From NCBI GenBank assembly GCA_026315105.1, contig CM048745.1, positions 760,604,006 through 760,668,005 of the forward strand: 64,000 nt of DNA. The letters are read 5' to 3'. The notes below the pieces were generated by a model. The model worked only from the letters and a program-made list of their open reading frames with translations, was not told the DNA's origin and did not search any database. Positions 10,349-20,160 of the stretch are shown one piece after another. The stretch's first letter is position 1; the number at the start of each line of letters is the position of its first letter. The translations under genes and the position numbers were made by a program. This stretch comes from Locusta migratoria. Taxonomy: Eukaryota; Arthropoda; Insecta; Orthoptera; Acrididae.

Positions 10349-10760
10349 CTACGGAAGAATAAAAGAGAAATGACATCGGAATTTCTGGAAGTAAACTGTA
10401 GGCAACTAAACAGCAGCATTTGGAGAAAAACCAAGCAACAACTGCTTCATTTGCTCATACGTCTCAAAAAATAAACAGAATAACGTTCTAATGTTATCCA
10501 CCATGAAAAGCGACGATTCTGTAGACGCTGACAGTGGCGAAGCGAACAAACTTGAAGAAATTGCACTCCACAATCTCAATAAAGGAGGTGTAGATGTTGT
10601 CGACCGTTCGAAATCAGAATATTGTGTTTGAAGAAGAAACTGCTGGCCCCTTACACTGTTTTTCAGTCTTATATATCTCCATATCCGGCATATCATGTAC
10701 TCTGTATAAACAATTGCTTCATTCAATTCCTAAAACTCAATAAGAATATCTACTTTGCTC
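10349..10760 (+). pseudogene. piggyBac transposase fragment (C-terminal part)
   Basis: Continues the fragment at 6677-7054 after the RTE. LRKNKREMTSEFL directly after the target duplication completes the family motif T-V-R-K-N-K-R. After a frameshift near 10425, another frame carries NVLMLSTM and KGGVDVVDRS (third catalytic Asp region, ~10580-10610) and SEYCV, then a stop. Many stops; non-functional. Confidence 0.8.
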
Positions 10761-11117
10761 ATAAAAGACGTAACACGTGCTGAACAGTTTCAGGAGAAAA
10801 CAAACGAACACAGCCGCATGTTACAAGTACAAGAAACAGACTAAAAGTGAAGCAAGACGGTTTTCCACAGAAGGAAAAGTAATTGTTACGTTAAGACTCC
10901 CGTGTTAGAAAAAATCTAACACTGCGCGCCACTTCAAATAATGCCAAAACTAACAATCTATTGTTGAAATTTGATTGTCGAGTCACAGATTAATTGAATC
11001 AAGAAATATGAAAGAATGAATATCTAGATGGTCAGTTCATTAGCTTTGAAATGTGATGGAATATTCAAGTAAAATCGCAAATGTTAGATTTTTTCTAACA
11101 ACGCGAGTGATCGCGGG
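10761..11117 (+). other. Non-coding 3' part of piggyBac
   Basis: No readable protein. It contains two TGTTAGA...TCTAACA near-palindromes (10903-10921 and 11082-11100), which also occur just inside the left end. They are probably subterminal transposase-binding or hairpin sequences. Confidence 0.5.
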
Positions 11118-11121
11118 TTAA

Positions 11122-13290
11122 GATGCGGCAACCAAGTAAGCTTACAGTCAAATGTGAGACCCAGAAAACGCACAGTGTCTTTAAAATTCAGAACAGTGTC
11201 CCTCATCCGCAGTTCAGGTAAGTTGAAAATAGAACGTGAACTGTTAAAAAGGACACACACAGACTATTCGGTTGAAAATTTAAAACGGGTCTTTCGTGCC
11301 CATTCTTCTAGCCGTCTGAGAGTGAGCAGCAGCTCACGTGTTGTTGCAAGGCTGGAGTAAGAACAGAAGACAGAGAAGTCATCAACAAACAGGGAGCGCT
11401 GGATAGGACTTTTCACAACAGAAGTAATACCGTTAATAGCTATAGCGAACAACGTCACACTTAAAACACTACCCTGAGAGACACCGTTTTCCTGCTCAAA
11501 GCGGTCAGAGAGCACGCCACCAACGCGATACCTAAAATAACGTGGAGAAAGGAAAGACCGAATAAAAATGGGAAGACAACCACGAAATACCCAGTCGTGA
11601 AGCTGCTGAAGTACAAGATGCCTCCAAGTAGTATCGTAGGCCTTCTAGATATCAAAAAATACCCAAAAAAGGTGGTTACGGCGCAGGAAAGCCTGTTGTA
11701 TAGCAGCCTCCAGAGAGGCCAGGTTATCGAAGGTGGAACGATATCTCCTGAACCCACACTGGAAGCGACAAAGGTGCTGCCTGGATTCCACCATCCAGAC
11801 AAGGGGGCGGTTGACCATCCGCTCTAACGTCTTTCCAATGCAACTAGTGAGGGCAACACTACGATAGCTGCTGGGCATGTGCGATCTTTCCCAGGCTTTA
11901 AAAGGGGGATAAAAATTACTTCTCTCCACGAATCAGGAAAGTGACCTGACGACCAAATGGCATTAAAAATATTCAGGAGGATTTCTTTATTTCGCTGTGT
12001 TAGGTGCCGCAGCATGCTGTAATGGATTCTATCATTGCTAGGGGATGTGTCGCAAGCCACAGACTAAGCAGAATCCAGCTCCCACAATGTGAAACGGCAG
12101 TTGTAATCTTGATGACAAGTGGACCTGAAGTCCAAATTGCCCCTCTCAGCAACCACTCTGCGGCGCTGGAATAGCGGATCCTGATTGGCAGTAGCTGTAA
12201 CATTGGCAAAATACATAGCCATGGTCTGGGCAATTTCTCGCGGGCTGGTGTCTCCCATACAGTGGAACTTTTAGTGGAGCGGGTAACGATACTCAGAGAC
12301 TGTTGCCAAGATCTCTTTTGGCGCAGTCGTATAATTTGGCGACATTTTGCCCTCGCCATCCGAAAGGCCGCAAGGTTGTTTGCAGTTGACTGACTCTTAA
12401 ATACGCAGAGCTGCACGCCTGGCCCTAATTGCTGAGCGACACTCGGCCGTCCACCAAGGGACGGGTTGCCATTTTGGTCGTCCTAACGACAGCGGCATAG
12501 ATGCATTAGCAGCATTGTGTATCGTTTGAGTGATACAATCCACCCATTCCTGGACATTGCCACGAATTTCCAGCTCAGCGAGTTGGCTGAACAGTGTCCA
12601 CTCGGCTTTACTGATCACCCATTCAGATGTTCTGCATTCAGGCTCTACTGTATCTGGCAAGTGAAGCCAGATGGGGAAACAGTCACTACCATGCAGGTCA
12701 TCGACCACTTCCCAATATGTAGATTGGGCGAGGGATCGAGAACAAAGCGAGAATTCTATGGCTGAGAACGACTCCGTTGCAGTACGAAAATGTGTCTGCT
12801 GTCCCGTGTTTAATGAATGTGCGCTCGATGACAAGAGAAGCCTCTCGGTTGCTCGACCCCTGGGGCAGGTTCTGGCAGAGCCCCAAAGCACGTTGTGTGC
12901 ATGAAAATCCCCACAGAGATGGAGGAGCTGCTTCAGAAGGCCTTAGAGGGCCGCTACATCAAACGTGGCATGAGGTGGCAGGTAGAGGGAGCACACTGTA
13001 AAACGGTGGCACACATAGACGGAAACTGCAACGGCTTGTAACTGTGTAGTGAGAGAGAGAGGCTCAGAGTGATACGCCGTATTAGCAAAAATTGCCACTC
13101 CGCCTCTCGCTCTCTTTCCACTAAGGTCGTCCTTCTTGTAGAGTACATAGCCACGGAGCTCACGGTTGTCTGTGGATTTAAAGTTAGTCTCTTGGAGGCA
13201 TATACAAATTGGTCTACCCTGAATCAATATACGGAGCTCCACCACATGCATCCTGAAACCCTGCAAGTTCCACTGCAGTACTTGGACCAT
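11122..13290 (-). pseudogene. I-like element ORF2, endonuclease and RT part, broken
   Basis: It begins at 13290 with MVQVLQWNLQGFR and reaches ICLQET, the N-terminal motifs of an apurinic-type endonuclease. Later frames show the endonuclease/RT linker with VPWWTAECRSAIRARR (~12400-12460), RT motifs around FIPLLKPGKDR and SYRSVALTSCIGKTLERM (~11850-11950), the palm motif FVDDFSVF (~11370-11390) and GVSQGSVLSVTLFAIAI (~11440-11490). Pieces lie in all three minus frames (13290-12943, 12891-12397, 12416-12000, 12060-11824, 11929-11645, 11515-11264), so several frameshifts have accumulated. The catalytic YADD-type motif reads FVDD. The frame continues beyond the piggyBac at 6497. It is a dead copy. 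Confidence 0.82.
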
Positions 13291-13293
13291 TTA

Positions 13294-14684
13294 TCAGGGA
13301 GGTTGGGTCTTAACCCTCTCTTTCTTCCACGACAGAGACACTGAACGAGGTGGAGGTCCAGAATTGGGGCGAGAGAGTTGCGCCTGAGGGAGATCCAGCT
13401 CCATGAGGTCTGGAGCTGGGTCAGACGGAGGCTCAGGTGGAATAACTTCAACCAAGTCTGAAAGGTTCACGACTGTTTTTGCCTGTGACTGTGTTTTGCT
13501 TGTAACCTTCTTTGGTTTAGGTGGCTTGGTGGTGGAGAAAGAGGTTGTGGTTGCAACTGTCGTGACGGTGGTGGCGTTGGTGGGTGTGGCGGTGACGGTG
13601 ATGGCGGGTTCTGCAGGAAGAAGTACCACTGGCATTTCAAAGGCAGTATCTGTACCTTTGTCAGCTGTCATGGCTACAGAAGATGCAGGTTCCGTGGCCT
13701 GACAGGTGCACTGGCAAGTGCATGTGTGGTGCCTACACTGACAACCTCAGTTTGGGTGCAGGCATCAGCTCTGGCAACTGAGTTTTGGAGTACTGAAGCG
13801 AAGGAGGTGGTAAATGCAGCAGGTTGCATGGCCTTAAATGTCTTCTTGGCCTCTTCCTAGGAGAGACGCTGAGTGGTTTTGATTTTCTGTTTCGTTTTCT
13901 CCTGAAGGTAGACTGCACAATCCCTACTCTAGACTGGGTGGTCGCCTGAACAGTTGATACAGGTCATAGGTGGAGTACAGTCAAACACATCGTGTGCTGC
14001 TTTACCACATTTGCCACTGGTGTCTTCTCCCTTGCATCCCAAGGTTGTATGCCCAAAGCACTGGCACTTAAAACAGTGCATTGGGTTAGGGACACAGGAT
14101 CGTACATTTAAACGCAGAAAACCCGCCTTAATATATTCAGGTAGTCGAGGGCTATTGAAGGTGAGGATGAAGGACTCGGATGGGACGAGTTCTCCATTCA
14201 CCCTTTTCTTCATATTCTGCACATCGACTATGCCTTCTGCAGCCCATTCTTCCTTCAGTTCATCCACTGGAATGTCAATCAGATCTCTACAGGAGACTAC
14301 GCCCTTGCTATAGTTAAGAGTACTATGTAGCTCCGTTTCGATTTGATATTCCCCAAGGCTCTTAGCCGTTTGCAGTTTGGACGCCTGTTGGAAAGTTGAT
14401 GTTTCCACCAACAGGGTGTCATTACGCAACCGCTTTACTGACTTCAAGGGACCAGCAATTCCTTCGACACCTTTGTTGTTATAGGAGAGCGATACCTTCT
14501 CAAATGAACCTTCCTTTCTCTTAACTACAAGAAACACATTCTTTTTAACAGCCTGTGTTCTGTTACTCTGAACAAAAATTTTTTTCGAAGAACCTAAATC
14601 CAGACGACTAGGTACCTGAGCCCTCTTTTTTTGTTTGGGTATTGGTACCCCCCAGTGGTACACCCATCCCACTGGAAGGTTCAT
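13294..14684 (-). pseudogene. I-like element ORF1 (Gag-like, CCHC knuckles), broken
   Basis: The readable frame runs 14684-13929 (251 residues) and its continuation lies in 13918-13733 and 13671-13294. Near the end of the first part is a knuckle of form CX2CX4HX4C (CFKCQCFGHTTLGC). A second has lost its first Cys (SGKC...H...C), and a third, CINCSGDH, is cut by a stop. The tail is Pro/Thr/Ala-rich and ends ...KTQPP. Its role in the family is to bind element RNA and form the ribonucleoprotein. At least one nonsense codon (TAG at 13929-13931) and other stops break it. The last frame ends in two consecutive stops, TGA TAA, directly before the ORF2 ATG at 13290. Confidence 0.8.
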
Positions 14685-15105
14685 GGGTTAAATTAGAGAT
14701 TTCATCTCGGTCCCACGATTAGCTAAAGAAGTACGTGTCCGCCTAGACAGAGCCCCGCGTGCCTAGGTAAGCCTTATACAACTGAGGTGCGGCAATATCC
14801 CCAGAGGTTGCTCGCTAGCGACTGTTCCTCATCAACAGCCACGCATCCCTTCAGCACGTAGCACACCTGGGGATTGAAGGGTTTTTTATAGAGGTTTGTA
14901 TCATCCTCGCGACCCAGGCGGTCAAGCCATGAGCCCCATACCCCGGTACACACAACGTTCCACCGTCGCGCCACACAGTGGTCGCTGAAGCGTGCCCAGT
15001 GTTTACGGTGTCTAGACGACTGGCGGCGATTACCAGTCCCCAGCTCAGGACCCCGGCGTCGCCAAGCCCGTACTCAGCAAATCAATGCTGAGCCCCTGAG
15101 GGTTA
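14685..15105 (-). other. 5' untranslated region of the I-like element
   Basis: About 420 bp between the 5' target junction and the ORF1 start, GC-richer than the flanks. No promoter motif was identified with confidence. Short frames here are not credible genes. Confidence 0.5.
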
Positions 15106-15894
15106 GAAATCTCAGTCTGCTCACATGACAATATGAAGCGAAATATGTGTCAAATGGCGATAATTGTACTTTACGGGAATACAGTGCTCCCACAGATTTC
15201 ACATAGATTTTTCAGCATTGCTGGCAGAATTTGCATTACATGATCCTACCTATAAATTAATATACATCATCTAAGGAATGACTAGAGTTGCAGCAGTGGC
15301 AATAAGGGACCAGCACAGGTTCCACCGAGTTTCGATCTCGGATCGCTGGATTCAAATTCGAGAGTGCAAACCATTACACAATGGAACCTGATGGCCATAC
15401 TACCTCTGAATAACGGTTCTCTGTCTCGTGCAGTACATAACTTACATCTTTAATACAATACACTAGAGAATTATCGGCAAAAATTGCGTGAAGAAAAAAA
15501 TAAACGTAGTGGCCATATTTGTAGTACAGACGGAATAGTATAGACTCGCTTGCAGCAAGAGTCTTTACCTGTTTTTCGTGAATAAGTCTTGCTAACTCAG
15601 CTAAATATGATGACATTTCAAAACGAAGGAAAATCACTTGAAATCTCAATCTGCTCACATGACAATATGAAGCGAAATATGTGTCAAATGTCGACAGTTG
15701 TACTTATGGAAACGTAGTGCTCTCACCCTTTGAAAAAGATTTTTCACATTTTTCAGCAATGCTGGCAGAATGGCTGCCTGTATAGTTGTTGTCTAACGAA
15801 ACCCGTTACAGTAGACAGTCGACATACGATTCAGTAGCTAGCAAGCACGGTAAGAGCAACGCTAGTGCTGTTGTGCAGAACACAACGCTCGAGC
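15106..15894 (+). repeat. Two partial tRNA array units
   Basis: The host unit resumes with the right copy of the I-element target duplication and TCTGCTCACATGAC. At ~15220 it jumps from the segment upstream of tRNA-Pro (TTGCTGGCAGAA) to the segment downstream of tRNA-Gln (TTTGCATTACATGATCC), marking a deletion junction. A second stretch then runs through a tRNA-Gln relic to the tRNA-Pro half at 15895. Confidence 0.8.
15317..15388 (-). pseudogene. tRNA-Gln relic
   Basis: 72-nt match to tRNA-Gln(UUG) with changes in the T arm (GAGTTTCGATCTCGG), the anticodon stem (CAAATTCGAGAG) and the D arm (GTGCAAACC). The TTG anticodon is still readable, but pairing in the anticodon stem is broken. Confidence 0.8.
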
Positions 15895-15935
15895 AGCCTG
15901 TTGGTCTAGGGGTATGATTCCTGCTTTGGGTGCAG
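15895..15935 (+). pseudogene. tRNA-Pro(UGG) 5' half, split by retrotransposon alpha
   Basis: Acceptor 5' strand (first base A instead of G), D arm, anticodon stem and loop through TTTGGGTGCAG. It then changes without a gap to retrotransposon ORF1 sequence. The other half is at 23699-23736. Confidence 0.92.
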
Positions 15936-17180
15936 AAGTAAGGCAAAATGAAATTCAATGCGAGTTCGACCGCTCCGTCGTTAGACCTTCGGCATACGTG
16001 ATTCACCAATGGTTGAAAAACGAAATGAGAGTATTAGAAAATAAAGTTCTTGGTTTACAATTGGACACCTTCTTAAATTCGTTATTCCTGAAATTGACAT
16101 CAACCGAAATCTGTGACACCCTAGTACAGTTTAAATAAGTTCAAGCACCACGATGGAAGTGTCAGTAACGTTAAACTGTCTAGTGCAGGATACGGAATAC
16201 GAACAGTGCGAGTGTTCAACTTGCCTTTCGAATTGAAACTAGTAAGCGACATTTATCCACATACGGTGACGTAATTGAGGTTACTAAAGAAAAGTGGTCA
16301 AGTGCATACGTTTATCAAGGTGAAAACGGCGTAAGGAGTGTTAGAATGATTATGAGGTAACATATTCCGCCATTTATTTACGTGAACGGCCACAGGGCTT
16401 TCATTACTTACAGTGGGCAGCCTCAGACACGCTCGTTTTGTAACAGCGCAGGTTACTTTAGGCAAGATTGTCCGACCTGTACAGCTACTACTGGGTGAAG
16501 TTCAGGACGACACATCGTACGCAGCGGTCTGTTCCCGGTACCGCGAAACGCGCAGGAATAGGTCTAGTACTAGCGGCCGGTGTTGTTGCAATGGACACTA
16601 CGTTTGTAACTACTTTCGCAGAATTAGAAGTGACGGTAAATGTTGGAATTATTAATCATAATGAATCCTTGCGGGAAGCACAATCAATTGAAGATCCGCG
16701 CGCCACCGACGGGGAAACTGTCCAAGTTTTTCAGGCGTCGACAGTCACCGTTCCGGATCGGTCAGATGCAACGTCGATTGCATCTGAGCTTACTAAAAGT
16801 TTCGACGTGACAGCAATAACCGTACAGTGTCAGGTAGTGGTTCCGGTGACAGGATCAGAACCCGGACATAGCGCTGCCTTCGTAGTACTGAAGCCGAAGC
16901 GATAGCCAGCTTCGAACGACGAGACTTCCTCAAACCGGTCAGGTAGTGTTAGTAGCACCGGCAACCCAGAGTCTGGACGTCAACGCGGGAAAAATCGTAG
17001 CCCATCGCCAGGAAAGAAAGACTCTGCGTCTACAAGACGTAAGAACAGGAAGAAGTCGTTTAGCAGACCGGGCAGAGCGACAACGTAGACTTTGGGCGGC
17101 AGGCTGCGCGTTCTGCACAACACACTATAACAACGGACGCGGACCAGCGGCGCGAGGCGGCTCTCCGCCAGTTGAAAGAA
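15905..17180 (+). repeat. Forward arm of a large inverted repeat
   Basis: From TCTAGGGGTATG inside tRNA-Pro to GTTGAAAGAA in ORF1. It is repeated in inverse orientation at 18917-20160 with very few substitutions by eye and one ~30-bp difference near 16880-16915. The two arms are far closer to each other than either is to copy beta, so the duplication is recent relative to family divergence. Confidence 0.9.
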
Positions 17181-17456
17181 ATTCTCCAGAAAAATGAAAC
17201 AGGAGGAGACAGTGAGATGACGGTGGATCTTCATTCGGGTGCGCAGAGTTCTCTTGCGCCTGTCAAAAGGAAGACTGAAGAGCAACACCAAAGAAGAGCT
17301 CACTCATCGGTGCTTCCTTCCCGGCCTGAATCGTGTTTAGTAGCTGCAATACATTTATCAGGACATTCGGAACGTGATGTGTCCATGGATGTGGGAGGGC
17401 TGTCAACGCAGCCTCCAGCCGAAGAAAGGATTGATTGGGCGGAGGACGAGGATTAG
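15936..17456 (+). pseudogene. Retrotransposon alpha ORF1, broken
   Basis: Similar to ORF1 of copies beta and gamma throughout. Readable pieces: 15914-16138 (N-terminal, stop TAA where beta has TAATGG in FNNGI), 16413-16905 (zinc-knuckle region to the acidic/Ser-rich part) and 17172-17456, ending in DWAEDED then a stop one codon early. The knuckle is damaged (RSFCNSAGYFRQDCP in pieces, His to Tyr). The N-terminal six residues and the start codon are missing because of 5' truncation. Confidence 0.85.
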
Positions 17457-18035
17457 CGATGACAGGACTCCAACCTGTTTTCACGTTGTATATTGTGGTT
17501 TGGGGTGTGCAACCGAAAACGATTTTCGTGATGGTATCGTGTTCTTCAATGGTTAAGATATTCTGTGAATATTTCAATACCTGGCGTCCGAATTTAGTAG
17601 TTGAAGTACTTACACGGAGCGTACTCTTATGTGTAAAATTTTAATAACGGTAATTTTATTTGTCGATGTTCTCCTGGCGGCAGTTCCACCTATGAATGTC
17701 TTGAATCGTGATCCTTTTAGTTAGAAGATCCTTTCGCATGCTGAGCAATGATTTGCATAATCTGTGTCACTTGTTGTTGTTGTACAACGTTAGACATGAC
17801 ATTTTTCAAGTTAAAATTAATGTGATGATGAAATGATTTATTTACATTAAGTGTTTTAATGTTATCATGTGCTATGCTTTTATGGTTCGATCTGGTTTTG
17901 CTTTTACATTTGTGAACGGGACTCAAACCCGCGTAACACCTGCAGCTTTGCCAGTGTAATGTGTACCCAAGTTTTCCAACTTCCTTCTTTTTAGTTCAGT
18001 CAATGGTCGTACATTATTTTAGACTGACTTGATTT
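17457..18035 (+). other. Inter-ORF region of copy alpha
   Basis: About 580 bp with no credible ORF, collinear with 31688-32260 of copy beta. It contains GGGACTCAAACCCGC (~17918-17932), the reverse complement of a tRNA T-arm/B-box-like sequence. Confidence 0.6.
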
Positions 18036-18912
18036 ATGACTTTTGAACCGCGTCAGTGGAATATTCTTACCGTAAGCATTAACAAAAAGTGCAGTGCGGT
18101 GAAGACGATAGCGCTACAAAATTTGTTGTATCAAAACAGATGTCATCTCGCCTTCCTTCAGGAAGTGACGCGCGATGCTTTGACATTAATTAAAGTATTT
18201 AATGATTGTATTGTATTTGACAATATCGTTCTGGAACCGTAAAATGGTACTGTTATTTTAGTTCGACCGGAACTTGAGGTAACCAACGTAGAATACCTCG
18301 CTAATGGACGCGCCATTGCGCATTACACATATTTTTACCCATCAGGCCATGTTTGTCTGGATAGAATGTGTGTTTTGTTCAAAGCGTTTATTACTTCAAA
18401 GGAAGTAAAACCCGTTGTATTTTCAGATCACAGTGGTTATTTGTGCCAAATGTTGTTACCACAGAAGCGGCTTCCTCGTTTTAAAAGTAGTTGGAAATTA
18501 AACTGCAGTCTTTTAAATGAGATGCATTTTAAGCAAAGTTTTATTAAAATGTGGCATCAGCTAGTCCGGGAACGACCAGATGGGTTGACCACCCTTGAAT
18601 GGTCGGTTAACACAGCAAAACCAGCCATTCTGACGTTTTTAATTAATTTTAGCCGCGAGGCCGCGCACTGGCGTCGGGAGACGGAGCGCTTCCGTCAGAG
18701 CTGTCTGTCCGACTTCGCACAACGCGTGACGTCACAGCCCGAGCTCCTGCTGGACTTCAAACGATTTAAGGCGCAAATTTTAAAAGACTTGCAGCGAAAA
18801 AGCGCAGGAGTGGTCGCGCGTAGCCAACCCGTGGGTGCCGTCGACGGTGAGCCGGTCTCCATCTACCACCTGAACCGGGAGAGGAAACGGCGCGAGAAGT
18901 TGTACTTCGACG
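18036..18912 (+). pseudogene. Retrotransposon alpha endonuclease region, broken and deleted
   Basis: Begins with MTFEPRQWNILTV and has FLQEV (catalytic Glu), then a stop at 18240-18242. After NGRAIA (~18320) the sequence jumps to HYTYFYPSGH, removing the central catalytic Asp-Asn segment (~265 bp compared with beta). 18366-18910 reads on through VFSDHSGYLCQM, keeping the SDH catalytic His, and LLLDFKRFKAQILKDLQRK, which shows the frame before beta's 1-nt deletion. The frame is cut at ~18912 by the inverted duplication. Confidence 0.85.
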
Positions 18913-18916
18913 CCAG

Positions 18917-20160
18917 TTCTTTCAACTGGCGGACAGCCGCCTCGCGCCGCTAGTCCGCGTCCGTTGTTATAGTGTGTTGTGCAGAACGCGCAGCCTGCCG
19001 CCCAAGGTCTACGTTGTCGCTCAGCCCGGTCTGCTACGACGACTTCTTCCTGTTCTTACGTCTTGTAGACGCAGAGTCTTTCTTTCCTGGCGATGGGCTA
19101 CGATTTTTCCCGGGTTGACGTCCAGACTCTGGGTTGCCGGTGCTACTAACACTACCTGACCGGTTTGAGGAAGTCGGTACTACGAAGGCAGCGCTATGTC
19201 CGGGTTCTGATCCTGTCACCGGAACCACTACCTGACACTGTACGGTTATTGCTGTCACGTCGAAACTTTTAGTAAGCTCAGATGCAATCGACGTTGCATC
19301 TGACCGATCCGGAACGGTGACTGTCGACGCCTGAAAAACTTGGACAGTTTCCCCGTCGGTGGCGCGCGGATCTTCAATTGATTGTGCTTCCCGCAAGGAT
19401 TCATTATGATTAATAATTCCAACATTTACCGTCACTTCTAATTCTGCGAAAGTAGTTACAAGCGTAGTGTCCATTGCAACAACACCGGCCGCTAGTACTA
19501 GACCTATTCCTGCGCGTTTCGCGGTACCGGGAACAGACCGCTGCGTACGATGTGTCGTCCTGAACTTCACCCAGTAGTAGCTGTACAGGTCGGACAATCT
19601 TGCCTAAAGTAACCTGCGCTGTTACAAAACGAGCGTGTCTGAGGCTGCCCACTGTAAGTAATGAAAGCCCAGTGGCCGTTCACGTAAATAAATGGCGGAA
19701 TATGTTACCTCATAATCATTCTAACACTCCTTACGCCGTTTTCACCTTGATAAACGTATGCACTTGACCACTTTTCTTTAGTAACCTCAATTACGTCACC
19801 GTATGTGGATAAATTTCGCTTACTAGTTTCAATTCGAAAGGCAAGTTGAACACTCGCACTGTTCGTATTCCGTATCCTGCACTAGACAGTTTAGCGTTAC
19901 TGACACTTCCATCGTGATGCTTGAACTTAATTAAACTGTACTAGGGTGTCACAGATTTCGGTTGATGTCAATTTCAGGAATAACGAATTTAAGAAGGTGT
20001 CCAATTGTAAACCAAGAACTTTATTTTCTAATACTCTCATTTCGTTTTTCAACCATTGGTGAATCACGTATGCCGAAGGTCTAACGACGGAGCGGTCGAA
20101 CTCGCATTGAATTTTATTTTGCCTTTCTTCTGCACCCAAAGCAGGAATCATATCCCTAGA
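18917..20160 (-). repeat. Inverted arm: duplicated ORF1 plus tRNA-Pro 5' fragment
   Basis: Reverse-complement copy of 15905-17180 placed inside ORF2. It replaces about 12 bp between CTTCGACGC and GGCGCCACAACC as seen in copy beta (33396-33425). The inserted arm includes CTAGGGATATGATTCCTGC and TTTGGGTGCAG, i.e. tRNA-Pro sequence and the 5'-truncated junction. It was therefore copied from integrated DNA, not from element RNA. Short GACGCC matches occur at both junctions. Confidence 0.9.

Larger units (their letters stand above)
6502..11117 (+). mobile_element. piggyBac-type DNA transposon
   Basis: Bounded by TTAA on both sides (6498-6501 and 11118-11121), the target duplication of piggyBac elements. 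The ends are inverted repeats: CCCGCGGTCGCTCGCG at 6502-6517 against CCCGCGATCACTCGCG read from 11117 backwards (14 of 16 match). Just inside each end is a near-palindrome TGTTAGA-T/A-rich-TCTAACA (6544-6561, 10903-10921, 11082-11100). The element sits in the RT thumb region of the I-like ORF2, and the reading frame resumes exactly across a single TTAA. It is itself split by an RTE element at 7055-10338, so its own length was about 1.3 kb. That is too short for a full transposase gene, so it is an internally deleted derivative. Confidence 0.92.
4897..15105 (-). mobile_element. I-clade-like non-LTR retrotransposon, interrupted by piggyBac
   Basis: Flanked by the 10-bp direct repeat GAAATCTCAG (4887-4896 and 15106-15115), which defines a 10,209-bp insertion, or about 5.6 kb once the piggyBac at 6502-11117 is removed. 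On the minus strand the order is 5'UTR, ORF1 with CCHC knuckles, ORF2 with an apurinic-type endonuclease, reverse transcriptase and RNase H, then a 3' end made of short TATCC-like repeats (CATCCTATCCTATC). RNase H and a short-repeat 3' end instead of poly(A) fit the I group. All ORFs carry stops and frameshifts, so it is dead. The unsplit flanks and complete 5' end show it was a full-length insertion. Confidence 0.88.

Noticed and set aside
13403..13702. Plus-strand Val/Gly-rich frame
   Set aside because: Antisense of the Pro/Thr-rich C-terminus of the I-like ORF1.
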